Source of the DNA: an uncultured Bacteroidota bacterium
GTDB lineage: Bacteria > Bacteroidota > Bacteroidia > Flavobacteriales > Flavobacteriaceae
Assembly: GCA_902635965.1 (NCBI GenBank)
Contig: CACPQA010000001.1
Location: forward strand, 62,001-126,000
Reading direction: 5' to 3'
Length of the DNA stretch: 64,000 nt
Shown here: piece after piece, positions 17,441-26,126 of the stretch
Layout of the letters: each line of letters begins with the position of its first letter
Position numbering within the stretch: position 1 is the stretch's first letter
Translations under genes and position numbers: made by a program
The notes under the pieces: model-generated
Database searches by the model: none
What the model saw: the letters and a program-made list of their open reading frames with translations, nothing else
Told to the model about the DNA's origin: nothing

Positions 17441-19451
17441 ATTTGTAATTTTTGTTTAAAGCATATTTAGAAAACCATTCGAGTTCAGAATTTATTTTGG
17501 TTAATCTGTGGCTTAGCTTCCTCCACCCATGTGGTTCTCCAGGAGCAATGAGTAATTTGGTTTCAACTCCTAAACTTCTTAAAGCTCTAAATAATTCTAC
17601 TGATTGCGGCGGAGGAACTCTTTTGTCATTTCCACCAACTAGAACCAAAGTTGGTGTTTTTACTTTGTGGATATCTTTTAAAGGAGAATTATCCCAAAAT
17701 ACATTTATTGGAGCATCTTTCTGCCATGGATTCCCGCCAAACCAAGCCGTACGATTTAGTCTCACATCACTTTGTGCATACATACCGATCCAATTGACAG
17801 CTCCGGCACCCGAAGAGGCAGCTTTGAACCTGTCTGTGTGAGTAATAATTTTGTTAGTCATGTGGCCTCCGGCACTCCATCCCATTTTGATTAATTTGTC
17901 TGGATCGGCAATTCCTTCATTAATTAAATAATCTACTCCAGTCATTACATCAAGGTGTGATTGATTAAAATAACTACCAACCATATCCCTTAGAAAAGCG
18001 TCACCATAACCAGTGCTACCTCTATAATTTGGCTGTAAGACTACGTAACCTTTGCCAGTTAGAACAGCATTGTATCTGGTTGAACCTCTTGAAAAACCGT
18101 ATTTGTCTGATGATCTTGGTCCACCATGCGTTTGGACCACTAAGGGATATTTTTTTGATTTTTGAAAATTATGAGGTAAATATAATATACCCTCAACCCT
18201 AACTCCGTCCTCTCCGTTCCATGATACCACTTTTTGGCTTGGCAAATTAAACTTCCTTTTAAGATAGTCATAGTGAGATGTTATTTTTTTTTGGGTTTTA
18301 CCATATAAATATAAATCTCCCGGATTTTGAATCGTGTTTATTCCAAAAACATGTAAATCAAATTTTGAATTATAGTCCCAATTAACTAAACTGTGGTTTC
18401 CATTTGTGATTTGTGAAAAAATTCCCTTCAAAGTATCCATTTTCCAGAGCTGAGTACTTGCACCCATGTTTACCAAAATAAAAAGTTCCCCTTTTTTCTT
18501 AGAAAATTCAAAAGAGTAAATTTCATGATCAAAATCATTAGAAATGATTTTAGGATTACTTTTTCCATCTGTTGACACTTCAAATAAATTTCTATTATAA
18601 TACTCTTCAAATTTTCCATTACAAGCTGCAATAAAAAATACTTTATCTCCATCTGGAGAAATTTTTGCCGGTGACTCACTAATAGAATTGTTTGTTAGTT
18701 GTATTTCTTTGGATGTTTTTGTATCCATTATCCATAATTCACTGAGAGATCTAAATTCAAGAAAAGGGTTAGGTCCTTTTTGAATAAGGATTTTTGAATT
18801 ATCGAAAGACAAATCGTAGGATAGTACCGAAAAGTCTCCGGAAGTGATTTTTTCTTCCTTTCCATTTAGATCTATTCTCCAAAGATGCTTTTGAGTACGA
18901 TTATTATCAAAACTATAGACGTCGTATCCATCTCTTTCGGCCACGATTTGTTCTTTCGGTTTTGGATCGCTTGCTAAGAAATAAAGATGTTTTGAGTCGT
19001 TAGACCATTTTACATTACTAACTCCAGTTCTGTGATTTGAAAGTTTTTTTTGTGAACCAATTTTGGTTGGTAGCAAATATATTTGATTGTTTCCAGAATC
19101 AAATTCATCGTCTTCATCATCAATGAATCCTTCTTTTGAAGAGGTGAAGCTTATCCACTTTGAATCTGGTGACCATTCAGGGTTGCTAAGCCCTTCTTTC
19201 TCAAATGTAATTTTTTGGGATGCACCACCATTTAAATTAGCTAACCATAAATTAGGAATTTGTTTATTTTCTTTCCAATCGCTTTCAGACAAAATATATA
19301 AAATTCTGCTGCTATTAGGTGATAAAGAAACACTCGATATACCAGGGATATTTAAAAAGTCGATTATAGACATATCTTTCTTTTGAGAGAAAATTATCTG
19401 TGTAGAAGCGAGAACTAAAAATATGGTTTTTAAAAATTGAATATTGATCAT
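17424..19451 (-). CDS. S9-family peptidase (acylaminoacyl/dipeptidyl-peptidase-like), secreted
   Basis: A 675-residue exported serine peptidase. The signal peptide probably ends at about residue 22 (IIFSQ). Residues 25-390 form a beta-propeller region with repeated SPNS/SPDSKWI/SNDSKHL/SPDGDKV motifs. The C-terminal hydrolase domain has the oxyanion segment THGGPRSS, the nucleophile Ser526 in GWSAGG, Asp609 in GGNDKRVPP and His641 in EPHGW. It removes short or blocked N-terminal peptides in relatives. The gene sits 4 bp after the upstream serine hydrolase and overlaps the M81 gene by 17 bp, so the three are translated together. Confidence 0.9.
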   Translation of the reverse strand: MINIQFLKTIFLVLASTQIIFSQKKDMSIIDFLNIPGISSVSLSPNSSRILYILSESDWKENKQIPNLWLANLNGGASQKITFEKEGLSNPEWSPDSKWISFTSSKEGFIDDEDDEFDSGNNQIYLLPTKIGSQKKLSNHRTGVSNVKWSNDSKHLYFLASDPKPKEQIVAERDGYDVYSFDNNRTQKHLWRIDLNGKEEKITSGDFSVLSYDLSFDNSKILIQKGPNPFLEFRSLSELWIMDTKTSKEIQLTNNSISESPAKISPDGDKVFFIAACNGKFEEYYNRNLFEVSTDGKSNPKIISNDFDHEIYSFEFSKKKGELFILVNMGASTQLWKMDTLKGIFSQITNGNHSLVNWDYNSKFDLHVFGINTIQNPGDLYLYGKTQKKITSHYDYLKRKFNLPSQKVVSWNGEDGVRVEGILYLPHNFQKSKKYPLVVQTHGGPRSSDKYGFSRGSTRYNAVLTGKGYVVLQPNYRGSTGYGDAFLRDMVGSYFNQSHLDVMTGVDYLINEGIADPDKLIKMGWSAGGHMTNKIITHTDRFKAASSGAGAVNWIGMYAQSDVRLNRTAWFGGNPWQKDAPINVFWDNSPLKDIHKVKTPTLVLVGGNDKRVPPPQSVELFRALRSLGVETKLLIAPGEPHGWRKLSHRLTKINSELEWFSKYALNKNYKYEKYD

Positions 19452-19455
19452 TTTA

Positions 19456-20535
19456 TTAGTTTTTATAAATATTAATTAATTGATATGGGAGTTTCCCAAA
19501 AGAAGCTTCAGATGTATTTGCCATAATTGAAATTACGGATTTGTCATTTGATGAAAACACAAAAGTAGTACCTCCAACCGACCCGCCAGTATGCCCTAGG
19601 TATGGATTATTTTCGTCATCATATCTAATTCTCCAACCAATTCCATAGTTGGTTTTCTTATTATCTGGAAGTTTTTGTGATTTTGTCATTTCCTTTACTG
19701 TTTCGGGCAAAAGGAAATCAGTGTAAAGAACTTTCCATGTAAATTTAGCCATATCCTGTGTGGTTGAAACGTAACCACCTCCAGCCCACTTCCAACTATT
19801 GTTTACATCTGGACAAAGAACAATATCTCCGGATTTATTTTTTTCATAAAATGCTACCTTGTCATTCAAAACTAAATCAATTTCTTCAGCAAAAGTTTTG
19901 TCAAGTTGAAGCGGATTTAATATTTCGTTTTTCATCAGTTCAATGAAATTTTCACCGTATGCTTTTTCCATCGCTAGACTTAGCAAAGTCCAAGCATGAG
20001 TAGAATAACTGTATTTAGTTCCTGGATCAAAGAGCAGGCTGTCATTAATAAATATGTTCAATGCTTCAGAGGTATTCTCATAATTTAAATTGAGGTTCAT
20101 ATCATCTCCATCCCCGTAATGTCTAATACCTGAAAGGTGTCCAGCTATTTGTTTTAAAGTAATCTTCTTTTTATCAGCTGGTAAATTTTTAATGTAAAAT
20201 CCAACTGGACTATCAATCTCAATTTTTTTTTCTTCATACATTTTCATTAACGCAGTACCAGCTAAAGTTTTAGAAAAACTTCCTATTCTGAATATTGAAT
20301 TTTTGGGGTTTATATTAATTTTTTTCTCTACATCAGCATATCCAAATCCTTTCGAGTATTCTATATAACCATCTCCATTTAATATTGTAACTGATAAACC
20401 CGGAATTTTATTTTTTTTAATGAAAGTGTTAATTAAATTATCAGCTTCATTTTCCTTTTCACTCAATTCTACATCGGAACAAGAAATTATTACAATAAAT
20501 GAAGCTATAAATAAATTAAAAAGATTTATTTTCAT
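19456..20535 (-). CDS. Class-C beta-lactamase-family serine hydrolase lipoprotein
   Basis: A 359-residue lipoprotein (lipobox IISC, Cys19). It has the SxxK motif at Ser86-Phe-Ser-Lys89 (GSFSKT), the Tyr-Ser motif in KYSYSTHAW near 175-179, AGHLSGIRHY before it, and HTGGSVGG near the C-terminus as the third active-site element. This is the penicillin-recognising fold shared by D-aminopeptidases, D-Ala-D-Ala carboxypeptidases, MlrB and esterases; substrate cannot be read from sequence. It is the first gene of the minus-strand hydrolase operon and is transcribed divergently from the DgcA-like gene across 81 bp, which probably holds both promoters. Confidence 0.88.
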   Translation of the reverse strand: MKINLFNLFIASFIVIISCSDVELSEKENEADNLINTFIKKNKIPGLSVTILNGDGYIEYSKGFGYADVEKKININPKNSIFRIGSFSKTLAGTALMKMYEEKKIEIDSPVGFYIKNLPADKKKITLKQIAGHLSGIRHYGDGDDMNLNLNYENTSEALNIFINDSLLFDPGTKYSYSTHAWTLLSLAMEKAYGENFIELMKNEILNPLQLDKTFAEEIDLVLNDKVAFYEKNKSGDIVLCPDVNNSWKWAGGGYVSTTQDMAKFTWKVLYTDFLLPETVKEMTKSQKLPDNKKTNYGIGWRIRYDDENNPYLGHTGGSVGGTTFVFSSNDKSVISIMANTSEASFGKLPYQLINIYKN

Positions 20536-20616
20536 AATTAGAAAGTATTGTTATTAAAAGTAATAATATGAATAATTAAAAACAATAAATATCTAATAAA
20601 CAGTTATATAACTATC

Positions 20617-21666
20617 ATGGAGTTTTCGATTTATACTGTTACTTTGAAAAAAAAATATCCTTTACAGATAAGTCGGGGAATAAAAGATCAATCTGTGAAT
20701 GTATTTTTAAAAATTAAAGACAAAAACATCACCGCTTGGGGAGAATCTGCACCAGGCAAAAGTGAAAATGCTGGGACTGCCGAAATTGTTAAAAAACAAC
20801 TTGAGAATTTTATCTCAACAGACATAGAAAATGAATCTTCGGATGAACTTTATAACCGTGCCAAGGAAATGAAAATAGCACCTTGTACATATGCTTCATT
20901 AGATATGGCACTTTGGGACTTGAAGGCTAAAAAAGCAAATAAACCTTTATATAAATATTTGGGTTTACCAAAACCAAGTCAACCAACTTCTGTTACTATT
21001 GGTATAAATCCAGTAAATATAATTAAAGAAAGAATCCCGATAATTTTAAAAGATAATAGATTTAAGTCTCTAAAAGTAAAGTTAGGAAATCCTCTGGGCC
21101 TTGATGCAGATAAAGAGATGTTTGATGCCGTATATAAAATTTCTAAAAGCTACAATGTAAAACTTAGAGTAGATGCAAATGGAGGGTGGGATGTAAATCA
21201 AACACTTGAAATGATGGATTGGTTAAACAATCGTGAGGTGGATTATATAGAACAACCACTAAAAGAAGGGAATGAGTCTGATTTAAAATATATTTTTAAA
21301 AAAAGAAAACTTCCCATTTACCTAGACGAATCTTGTAGATATGCCAATCAAATTCCAACATGGGCTAAATACGTAGATGGAATAAATCTTAAATTAATGA
21401 AATGTGGTGGAATCACAGAAGGATTAAAAATCATTAATACAGCTCGGGATTATGGTTTAAAAACTATGATAGGATGTATGTCTGAATCATCACTTTCCAT
21501 CGCAGCTTCTGCATCGATAAGTGGCATCATTGATCATATTGACTTAGATTCCCATTATAATCTAAATCCTGATCCCTCAATTGGTGTTGCCCTAATTAAT
21601 GGAATAACCTCTTTGTCCGATAATCCAGGACATGGTGGAGAACTTAAAAAAACTTTTTATGCTTAA
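20617..21666 (+). CDS. dgcA: Enolase-superfamily epimerase, probable N-acetyl-D-glutamate racemase (DgcA-like)
   Basis: A 349-residue muconate-lactonizing subgroup enolase-superfamily enzyme. Catalytic and metal residues are in place: Lys153-Val-Lys155, Asp186 (DANGGW), Glu212 (IEQPL), Asp237 (LDESC) and Lys259 (NLKLMKCGG). Such proteins are often called L-Ala-D/L-Glu epimerases. The gene overlaps a DUF1611 gene by 8 bp. That exact pair is the DgcA-DgcN system of marine bacteria, in which DgcN acetylates D-glutamate and DgcA converts N-acetyl-D-glutamate to the L form. I prefer that reading on context; a muropeptide epimerase role remains possible. Confidence 0.8.
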   Translation: MEFSIYTVTLKKKYPLQISRGIKDQSVNVFLKIKDKNITAWGESAPGKSENAGTAEIVKKQLENFISTDIENESSDELYNRAKEMKIAPCTYASLDMALWDLKAKKANKPLYKYLGLPKPSQPTSVTIGINPVNIIKERIPIILKDNRFKSLKVKLGNPLGLDADKEMFDAVYKISKSYNVKLRVDANGGWDVNQTLEMMDWLNNREVDYIEQPLKEGNESDLKYIFKKRKLPIYLDESCRYANQIPTWAKYVDGINLKLMKCGGITEGLKIINTARDYGLKTMIGCMSESSLSIAASASISGIIDHIDLDSHYNLNPDPSIGVALINGITSLSDNPGHGGELKKTFYA

Positions 21667-22696
21667 AACAAATCAAAAAGTAGCTATTTACATGGAGGGT
21701 CATATTCAAAGTGAATATGGAAAAATGGGAATGGGTGTTTTGAGATATTTAGAAAATAAAATAGTATGTGTGATAGATTCCAAATTTTCTAATTCTAATA
21801 TTAATGATCATTATCCCAATTTAAAACCTGTTCCAATTGTAAATGATCTAGAGTCAGCCATTCAATTGGAAGCCGAAGTTTTGATACTTGGTATTGCTCC
21901 AAGCGGAGGGAAGGTCCCTTCTGATTGGTATCCAATCATAAAATTGGCATTATCAAAAGGGTTATCAATAATTAATGGGTTACACGATCTTTTAGAAAAT
22001 CGTTTTAGAAATCTAATCACTAAAAAAAATCAATGGATTTGGGATGTAAGAGTCCCTAATTTTGTTCCTGAAATTGCTACAGGTAAAGCCGCAAAATTGA
22101 ATAATAAAAGGCTTTTGATGGTTGGAACTGATATGGCATGTGGTAAAATGACTACTGCCTTGGAGGTTTTAACATGGTCTAAAAAAAATAAATTAAAAAG
22201 TGGATTTATAGCAACAGGTCAAATTGGAATAACAATAACTGGGGATGGAATTCCTCTCGATGCTTTTAAAGTTGACCACGCCTGCGGAGCGGTAGAAAGA
22301 AAGGTGTTAGAATACTGTGAAAATGATTTAATAATTATAGAGGGTCAAGGTTCATTACTTCACCCTGGAAGCACTGCTACACTTCCATTGATAAGAGGGT
22401 CCTGCCCAACCCATTTAATATTATGCCACAGAGCGGAAAAACAAAACTTAAGATATCCTGAAAACATAAAGATACCCAACCTCAAAAAATTCATAGAATT
22501 GAACGAAAACCTCGCTCATGTTTTTGGTTCATTCCCACTGTCAAAATGCATAGGAGTTTCTCTAAATACTTCAAAATTAGATGAAAATGAAGCAAAAAAG
22601 GTTATAAATGAAACAGCTAAGATAACAAGACTACCAGTAACAGACCCAGTTCGTTACGGAGTGGATGAAATATGTCTAAGTTTATTAACTTATTAA
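21659..22696 (+). CDS. dgcN: DUF1611 protein, probable D-glutamate N-acetyltransferase (DgcN-like)
   Basis: A 345-residue protein from the ATG at 21659, whose codon overlaps the end of the epimerase gene by 8 bp; a longer start at 21632 would overlap by 35 bp and is less likely. An N-terminal Rossmann-like domain is followed by a P-loop, GTDMACGKMT (residues 156-165), with Lys163. LIIEGQGSLLHPGS lies near residue 225. DUF1611 proteins that neighbour a dipeptide-epimerase-like gene include DgcN, which uses acetyl-CoA to acetylate D-glutamate in the cytoplasm. The coupling to the DgcA-like gene supports the same role here. Activity itself is inferred from family and context. Confidence 0.8.
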   Translation: MLKTNQKVAIYMEGHIQSEYGKMGMGVLRYLENKIVCVIDSKFSNSNINDHYPNLKPVPIVNDLESAIQLEAEVLILGIAPSGGKVPSDWYPIIKLALSKGLSIINGLHDLLENRFRNLITKKNQWIWDVRVPNFVPEIATGKAAKLNNKRLLMVGTDMACGKMTTALEVLTWSKKNKLKSGFIATGQIGITITGDGIPLDAFKVDHACGAVERKVLEYCENDLIIIEGQGSLLHPGSTATLPLIRGSCPTHLILCHRAEKQNLRYPENIKIPNLKKFIELNENLAHVFGSFPLSKCIGVSLNTSKLDENEAKKVINETAKITRLPVTDPVRYGVDEICLSLLTY

Positions 22697-22702
22697 TAAA
22701 AG

Positions 22703-22787
22703 TACTCGGAGCGGGACTTGAACCCGCACGGCCACAATGGCCATTGGATTTTAAGTCCAACGTGTCTACCAATTCCACCATCCGAGC
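22703..22787 (-). tRNA. tRNA-Leu (anticodon TAA)
   Basis: An 85-nt class-II tRNA on the minus strand. The acceptor GCTCGGA pairs with TCCGAGT (G1-U72 wobble, as in other bacterial tRNA-Leu), the anticodon loop is CTTAAAA between TTGGA and TCCAA, there is a long variable arm (GGCC...GGCC), and the T-arm is GCGGG-TTCAAGT-CCCGC. No CCA is encoded. It lies 9 bp downstream of tRNA-Gly, as the second gene of a tRNA operon. Confidence 0.97.
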
Positions 22788-22796
22788 TGGACTAAG

Positions 22797-22868
22797 AGCG
22801 AAAGACGGGATTTGAACCCGCGACCCTCACCTTGGCAAGGTGACGCTCTACCACTGAGCTACTTTCGC
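22797..22868 (-). tRNA. tRNA-Gly (anticodon GCC)
   Basis: A 72-nt tRNA on the minus strand. The acceptor GCGAAAG pairs with CTTTCGC, the discriminator is T as in bacterial tRNA-Gly, the anticodon loop is TTGCCAA in the stem TCACC/GGTGA, and the T-arm is GCGGG-TTCAAAT-CCCGT. It is the first gene of the pair with tRNA-Leu. Confidence 0.97.
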
Positions 22869-22877
22869 AGAAGCAAA

Positions 22878-22910
22878 CAAAGTTAAAATTAATTTTTGAT
22901 TATAAGACAA
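22878..22910 (-). promoter_or_regulatory. Promoter of the tRNA-Gly/tRNA-Leu operon
   Basis: On the minus strand TAACTTTG (22878-22885) is an exact match to the Bacteroidota -7 box TAnnTTTG, ending 10 bp before the tRNA-Gly 5' end. A TTG at 22908-22910 is a plausible -33 element with a 22-bp spacer. The position fits a stable-RNA promoter with a very short leader. Confidence 0.6.
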
Positions 22911-22917
22911 TAAGTTT

Positions 22918-25524
22918 TTATCCATTATCTAATTTTTTCTTTAATTTATTAAGAACTACAAGAGCGTCTAGGGGTTTTAAATTGTCAATATCTATTTTTA
23001 AAATTTCTTGTTTTAATTCTTCAATTAAGGGGTCATCTAGAGAAATAAAACTCAGTTGCATTTCATTATTTTTTTTTGATAAAGATTTTTTTCTATTTGA
23101 AGTGTTACGACTTTTTTCTAAAAACTTTAATTTTTGATTTGCTATATCAATTACTTCTTTTGGAAGTCCAGCCATTTTAGCTACGTGGATTCCAAAACTG
23201 TGCTCACTCCCTTCAGGTTCAAGTTTTCGTAGAAAAAGAATATTATTGTCACTTTCCATAACAGAGACATTGAAATTTTTAATTCTCTTAAACTCATCCT
23301 TCATAACATTTAATTCATGATAATGGGTAGCAAATAATGTTTTTGGTTTCAATGGATGTTGATGAAGATATTCAGTGATTGCCCATGCTATTGATATACC
23401 ATCATAGGTGCTTGTTCCTCTTCCGATTTCATCTAATAAAATTAAACTTTTTGAGGTTAAATTATTGAGTATCGCAGCAGATTCATTCATCTCAACCATA
23501 AATGTAGACTCGCCTTGAGAGATGTTGTCGCTGGCACCTACACGAGTAAAAATTTTATCTGTAATTCCGATATTTACTTCTTTTGCGGGCACAAAACTGC
23601 CTATTTGAGCCATAATAATTATTAAAGCAGTTTGTCTTAAAATGGCAGACTTTCCAGACATATTAGGACCGCTGATCATCATGATCTGTTGATTGTTTTG
23701 ATCAAGTCTAATGTCATTAGGAATAAACAATTCTCCATCATCTAGGTTTTGCTCTATAACAGGATGCCTGCCCTGAATTATTTTAATATTATTAGACTCA
23801 TTAAAAACTGGCTTACAGAATTTAAATTTTGATGCTGCGATAGCAAAGCTCAAAAAACAATCAATTTTTCCAATTAAAATTGAGTTTACCATAATTCCAT
23901 CAAGATTTTTTTGAAGAGAATTTAATAACTTAGAATAGTATTTGAGTTCCAATTCTTGTATTTTTTCTTCAGCACCTAATATTTTCGTTTCGTGATTTTT
24001 TAAATCTTCATTTACGTATCTTTCTGCATTTACAAGTGTTTGCTTCCTGATCCAGTCATTTGGAACTTTTTCCTTGTGAGTATTTCTCACCTCAAAATAA
24101 TATCCAAATATGTTGTTGAAACCAATCTTTAGTGACGGAATATCATTTTTAAGAAGCTCTTGTTTAAGGATTTTATCAAGCATTGATTTCCCGCCTTTTA
24201 AGATTTCTCTTAACTCATCAAGTTCTTTCGAAAATCCTTCTGCAATAAAATTTCCCTTTGAAACTGAAACGGGAACATCTTCTTTAATTGTTTTTTCAAT
24301 TTCAGAGAAAATCGTTTCACATGTAACTAGTTTTTTTCCAGTTTTGACAATCAAATCATTGCTGTTTTTTTCAAATCTATTTTTGATTTTTTGAATTTCC
24401 CCAATACTTTTTTTTAGCGAAACTAGTTCTCTTGGGTTAACTTTTGAGGTTGCTATCTTAGAGGCTATCCTTTCAATATCAACAATTTCTTTTAAGTGAT
24501 CGATTAGACTCTCAGTTAATTTTTTTTCATTCAATAAAATTTCAACAAAGTCATGTCTTAGCTTTAATTTTTTGATTGATTTTAATGGAAAGTTCAACCA
24601 TTTTTTAAGTAATCTACTACCAATTGAAGTTGTAGTGAAATCAATGACGTCAATAAGTGAAACCCCTCCATTAGTTGAATAATTTAACTCTAAATTCCTA
24701 GTTGTAAATTTATCTAACGAAAGATAGTTTTCAGTGTCAATTCTTTTTAATGCCTTGATATGCGCCAATTTGTTATGTTGCGTTTCTGAGAGATAATGCA
24801 AAACAACTCCAGCGGCTGTGATTCCTTCCTTATCATCGTTTTCAACTCCAAAGCCTTTCAATGTTTTAGTATCAAAAATCTCTTTTAATGAATCATAACT
24901 ATTTTCATAATCAAAAACCCAATCTTCTTGAAAAAATGTCGTGAAATCTGATCCAAAATTTGATTGAAACTCTTTTTTAGAAAGTTTTGAAATAATAATT
25001 TCTGCGGGATTGTATTTTTCAATAATTAATTTAATTTGATTAATAGATCCAGAAAAAAAAGAGAAATCTCCGGTTGAAATATCCATAAATGAAATTCCAG
25101 ATTTTTTTTTACCAAAAGTTATAGCTGATAGATAATTATTTTTGTTGTGCTCTAAAACATCGTCATTTATTGCTACTCCAGGTGTCACTAATTCCGTAAC
25201 ACCCCTTTTGACGAGTTTTTTTGTAAGTTTTGGATTTTCCAACTGGTCACATATTGCAACTCTGCAACCCGCCTTGACGAGTTTTGGTAAGTAATTATTA
25301 ATAGAATGATACGGAAATCCAGCGAGTTCAATTTCACTCATAGATCCAGCACCCTTTTTAGTTAAAATGATACCAAGAATTTTTGATGCCTTTATTGCGT
25401 CTTCTCCAAAAGTCTCGTAAAAATCACCAACTCTAAATAAAAGCAATGCATCAGGGTATTTAACCTTGATTTGGTTGTATTGTTTCATTAGTGGTGTTAA
25501 TTTTACTTTTTTATCCAAACCCAT
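22918..25524 (-). CDS. mutS: DNA mismatch repair protein MutS
   Basis: An 868-residue MutS from the ATG at 25524 (MGLDKKVKLTPLMKQYNQ); a start at 25557 would add an unlikely hydrophobic 11-residue leader. The mismatch-reading Phe-x-Glu is in GDFYETFGEDA near residue 40. The connector, lever and clamp domains follow. The ATPase has the Walker A motif GPNMSGKS, TFMVEMNESA, the Walker B LLDEIGRGTSTYDG, and FATHYHEL. The C-terminus ends in a short helical region ending PLDALVVLNKLKKKL. It recognises mismatches and recruits MutL. Confidence 0.97.
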   Translation of the reverse strand: MGLDKKVKLTPLMKQYNQIKVKYPDALLLFRVGDFYETFGEDAIKASKILGIILTKKGAGSMSEIELAGFPYHSINNYLPKLVKAGCRVAICDQLENPKLTKKLVKRGVTELVTPGVAINDDVLEHNKNNYLSAITFGKKKSGISFMDISTGDFSFFSGSINQIKLIIEKYNPAEIIISKLSKKEFQSNFGSDFTTFFQEDWVFDYENSYDSLKEIFDTKTLKGFGVENDDKEGITAAGVVLHYLSETQHNKLAHIKALKRIDTENYLSLDKFTTRNLELNYSTNGGVSLIDVIDFTTTSIGSRLLKKWLNFPLKSIKKLKLRHDFVEILLNEKKLTESLIDHLKEIVDIERIASKIATSKVNPRELVSLKKSIGEIQKIKNRFEKNSNDLIVKTGKKLVTCETIFSEIEKTIKEDVPVSVSKGNFIAEGFSKELDELREILKGGKSMLDKILKQELLKNDIPSLKIGFNNIFGYYFEVRNTHKEKVPNDWIRKQTLVNAERYVNEDLKNHETKILGAEEKIQELELKYYSKLLNSLQKNLDGIMVNSILIGKIDCFLSFAIAASKFKFCKPVFNESNNIKIIQGRHPVIEQNLDDGELFIPNDIRLDQNNQQIMMISGPNMSGKSAILRQTALIIIMAQIGSFVPAKEVNIGITDKIFTRVGASDNISQGESTFMVEMNESAAILNNLTSKSLILLDEIGRGTSTYDGISIAWAITEYLHQHPLKPKTLFATHYHELNVMKDEFKRIKNFNVSVMESDNNILFLRKLEPEGSEHSFGIHVAKMAGLPKEVIDIANQKLKFLEKSRNTSNRKKSLSKKNNEMQLSFISLDDPLIEELKQEILKIDIDNLKPLDALVVLNKLKKKLDNG

Positions 25525-25589
25525 TGAAAAAATCAAATAGATACTAATATAATTCATATTTAAGTTTAAAAAACTTATTCTTATCCAAA

Positions 25590-26126
25590 ATGAAAAACAG
25601 GAAATTAAAAAATGAGGAATTAAAGAGAAAATCTATAAACGAATTTATAAAGTCAAAGAAAATACCTTTGATTTTAATACTCGATGATATTAGAAGTGGT
25701 CACAATGTGGGTTCTATTTTAAGGACAGCAGATGCGTTTCTGTTGTTTAAAGTTTATATATGCGGAATATCTCCTGTTCCTCCTCATAAGGAGGTAATGA
25801 AAACTGCTTTAGGCTCTGATTATTCTGTAGATTGGGAATACAAGGAGAACATCTATGATTTAATTAATGAACTTAAAAACAATGATTGTGACATATGGTC
25901 TGTAGAGCAAGCCGAAAAATCTATAGATTTAAAAAAGTATAGTCCTAAAAAAAATAAATTAACAGCATTTGTTCTTGGAAATGAGGTTTTTGGAGTTAAA
26001 CAAAAAATTATCGACATAACAGACCAAGTAATTGAAATACCGCAGCACGGTACTAAGCATTCAATAAATGTTTCTGTAGTTTCAGGAATTTTATGCTGGG
26101 ATTTTTACCTAAAAATTAATTCTTAA
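25590..26126 (+). CDS. SpoU/TrmH-family RNA 2'-O-methyltransferase
   Basis: A 178-residue SPOUT methyltransferase of minimal size, without an N-terminal RNA-binding domain. Motif 1 is NVGSILRTADAF (near residue 40), motif 2 is FVLGNEVFGV (near 130) and motif 3 is IEIPQHGTKHSINVSVVSGI. These form the SAM-binding trefoil knot. It methylates a ribose in tRNA or rRNA; the exact target is not clear. It is divergent from mutS, and its last 11 bp overlap the 3' end of the convergent folK-dNK gene. Confidence 0.88.
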   Translation: MKNRKLKNEELKRKSINEFIKSKKIPLILILDDIRSGHNVGSILRTADAFLLFKVYICGISPVPPHKEVMKTALGSDYSVDWEYKENIYDLINELKNNDCDIWSVEQAEKSIDLKKYSPKKNKLTAFVLGNEVFGVKQKIIDITDQVIEIPQHGTKHSINVSVVSGILCWDFYLKINS

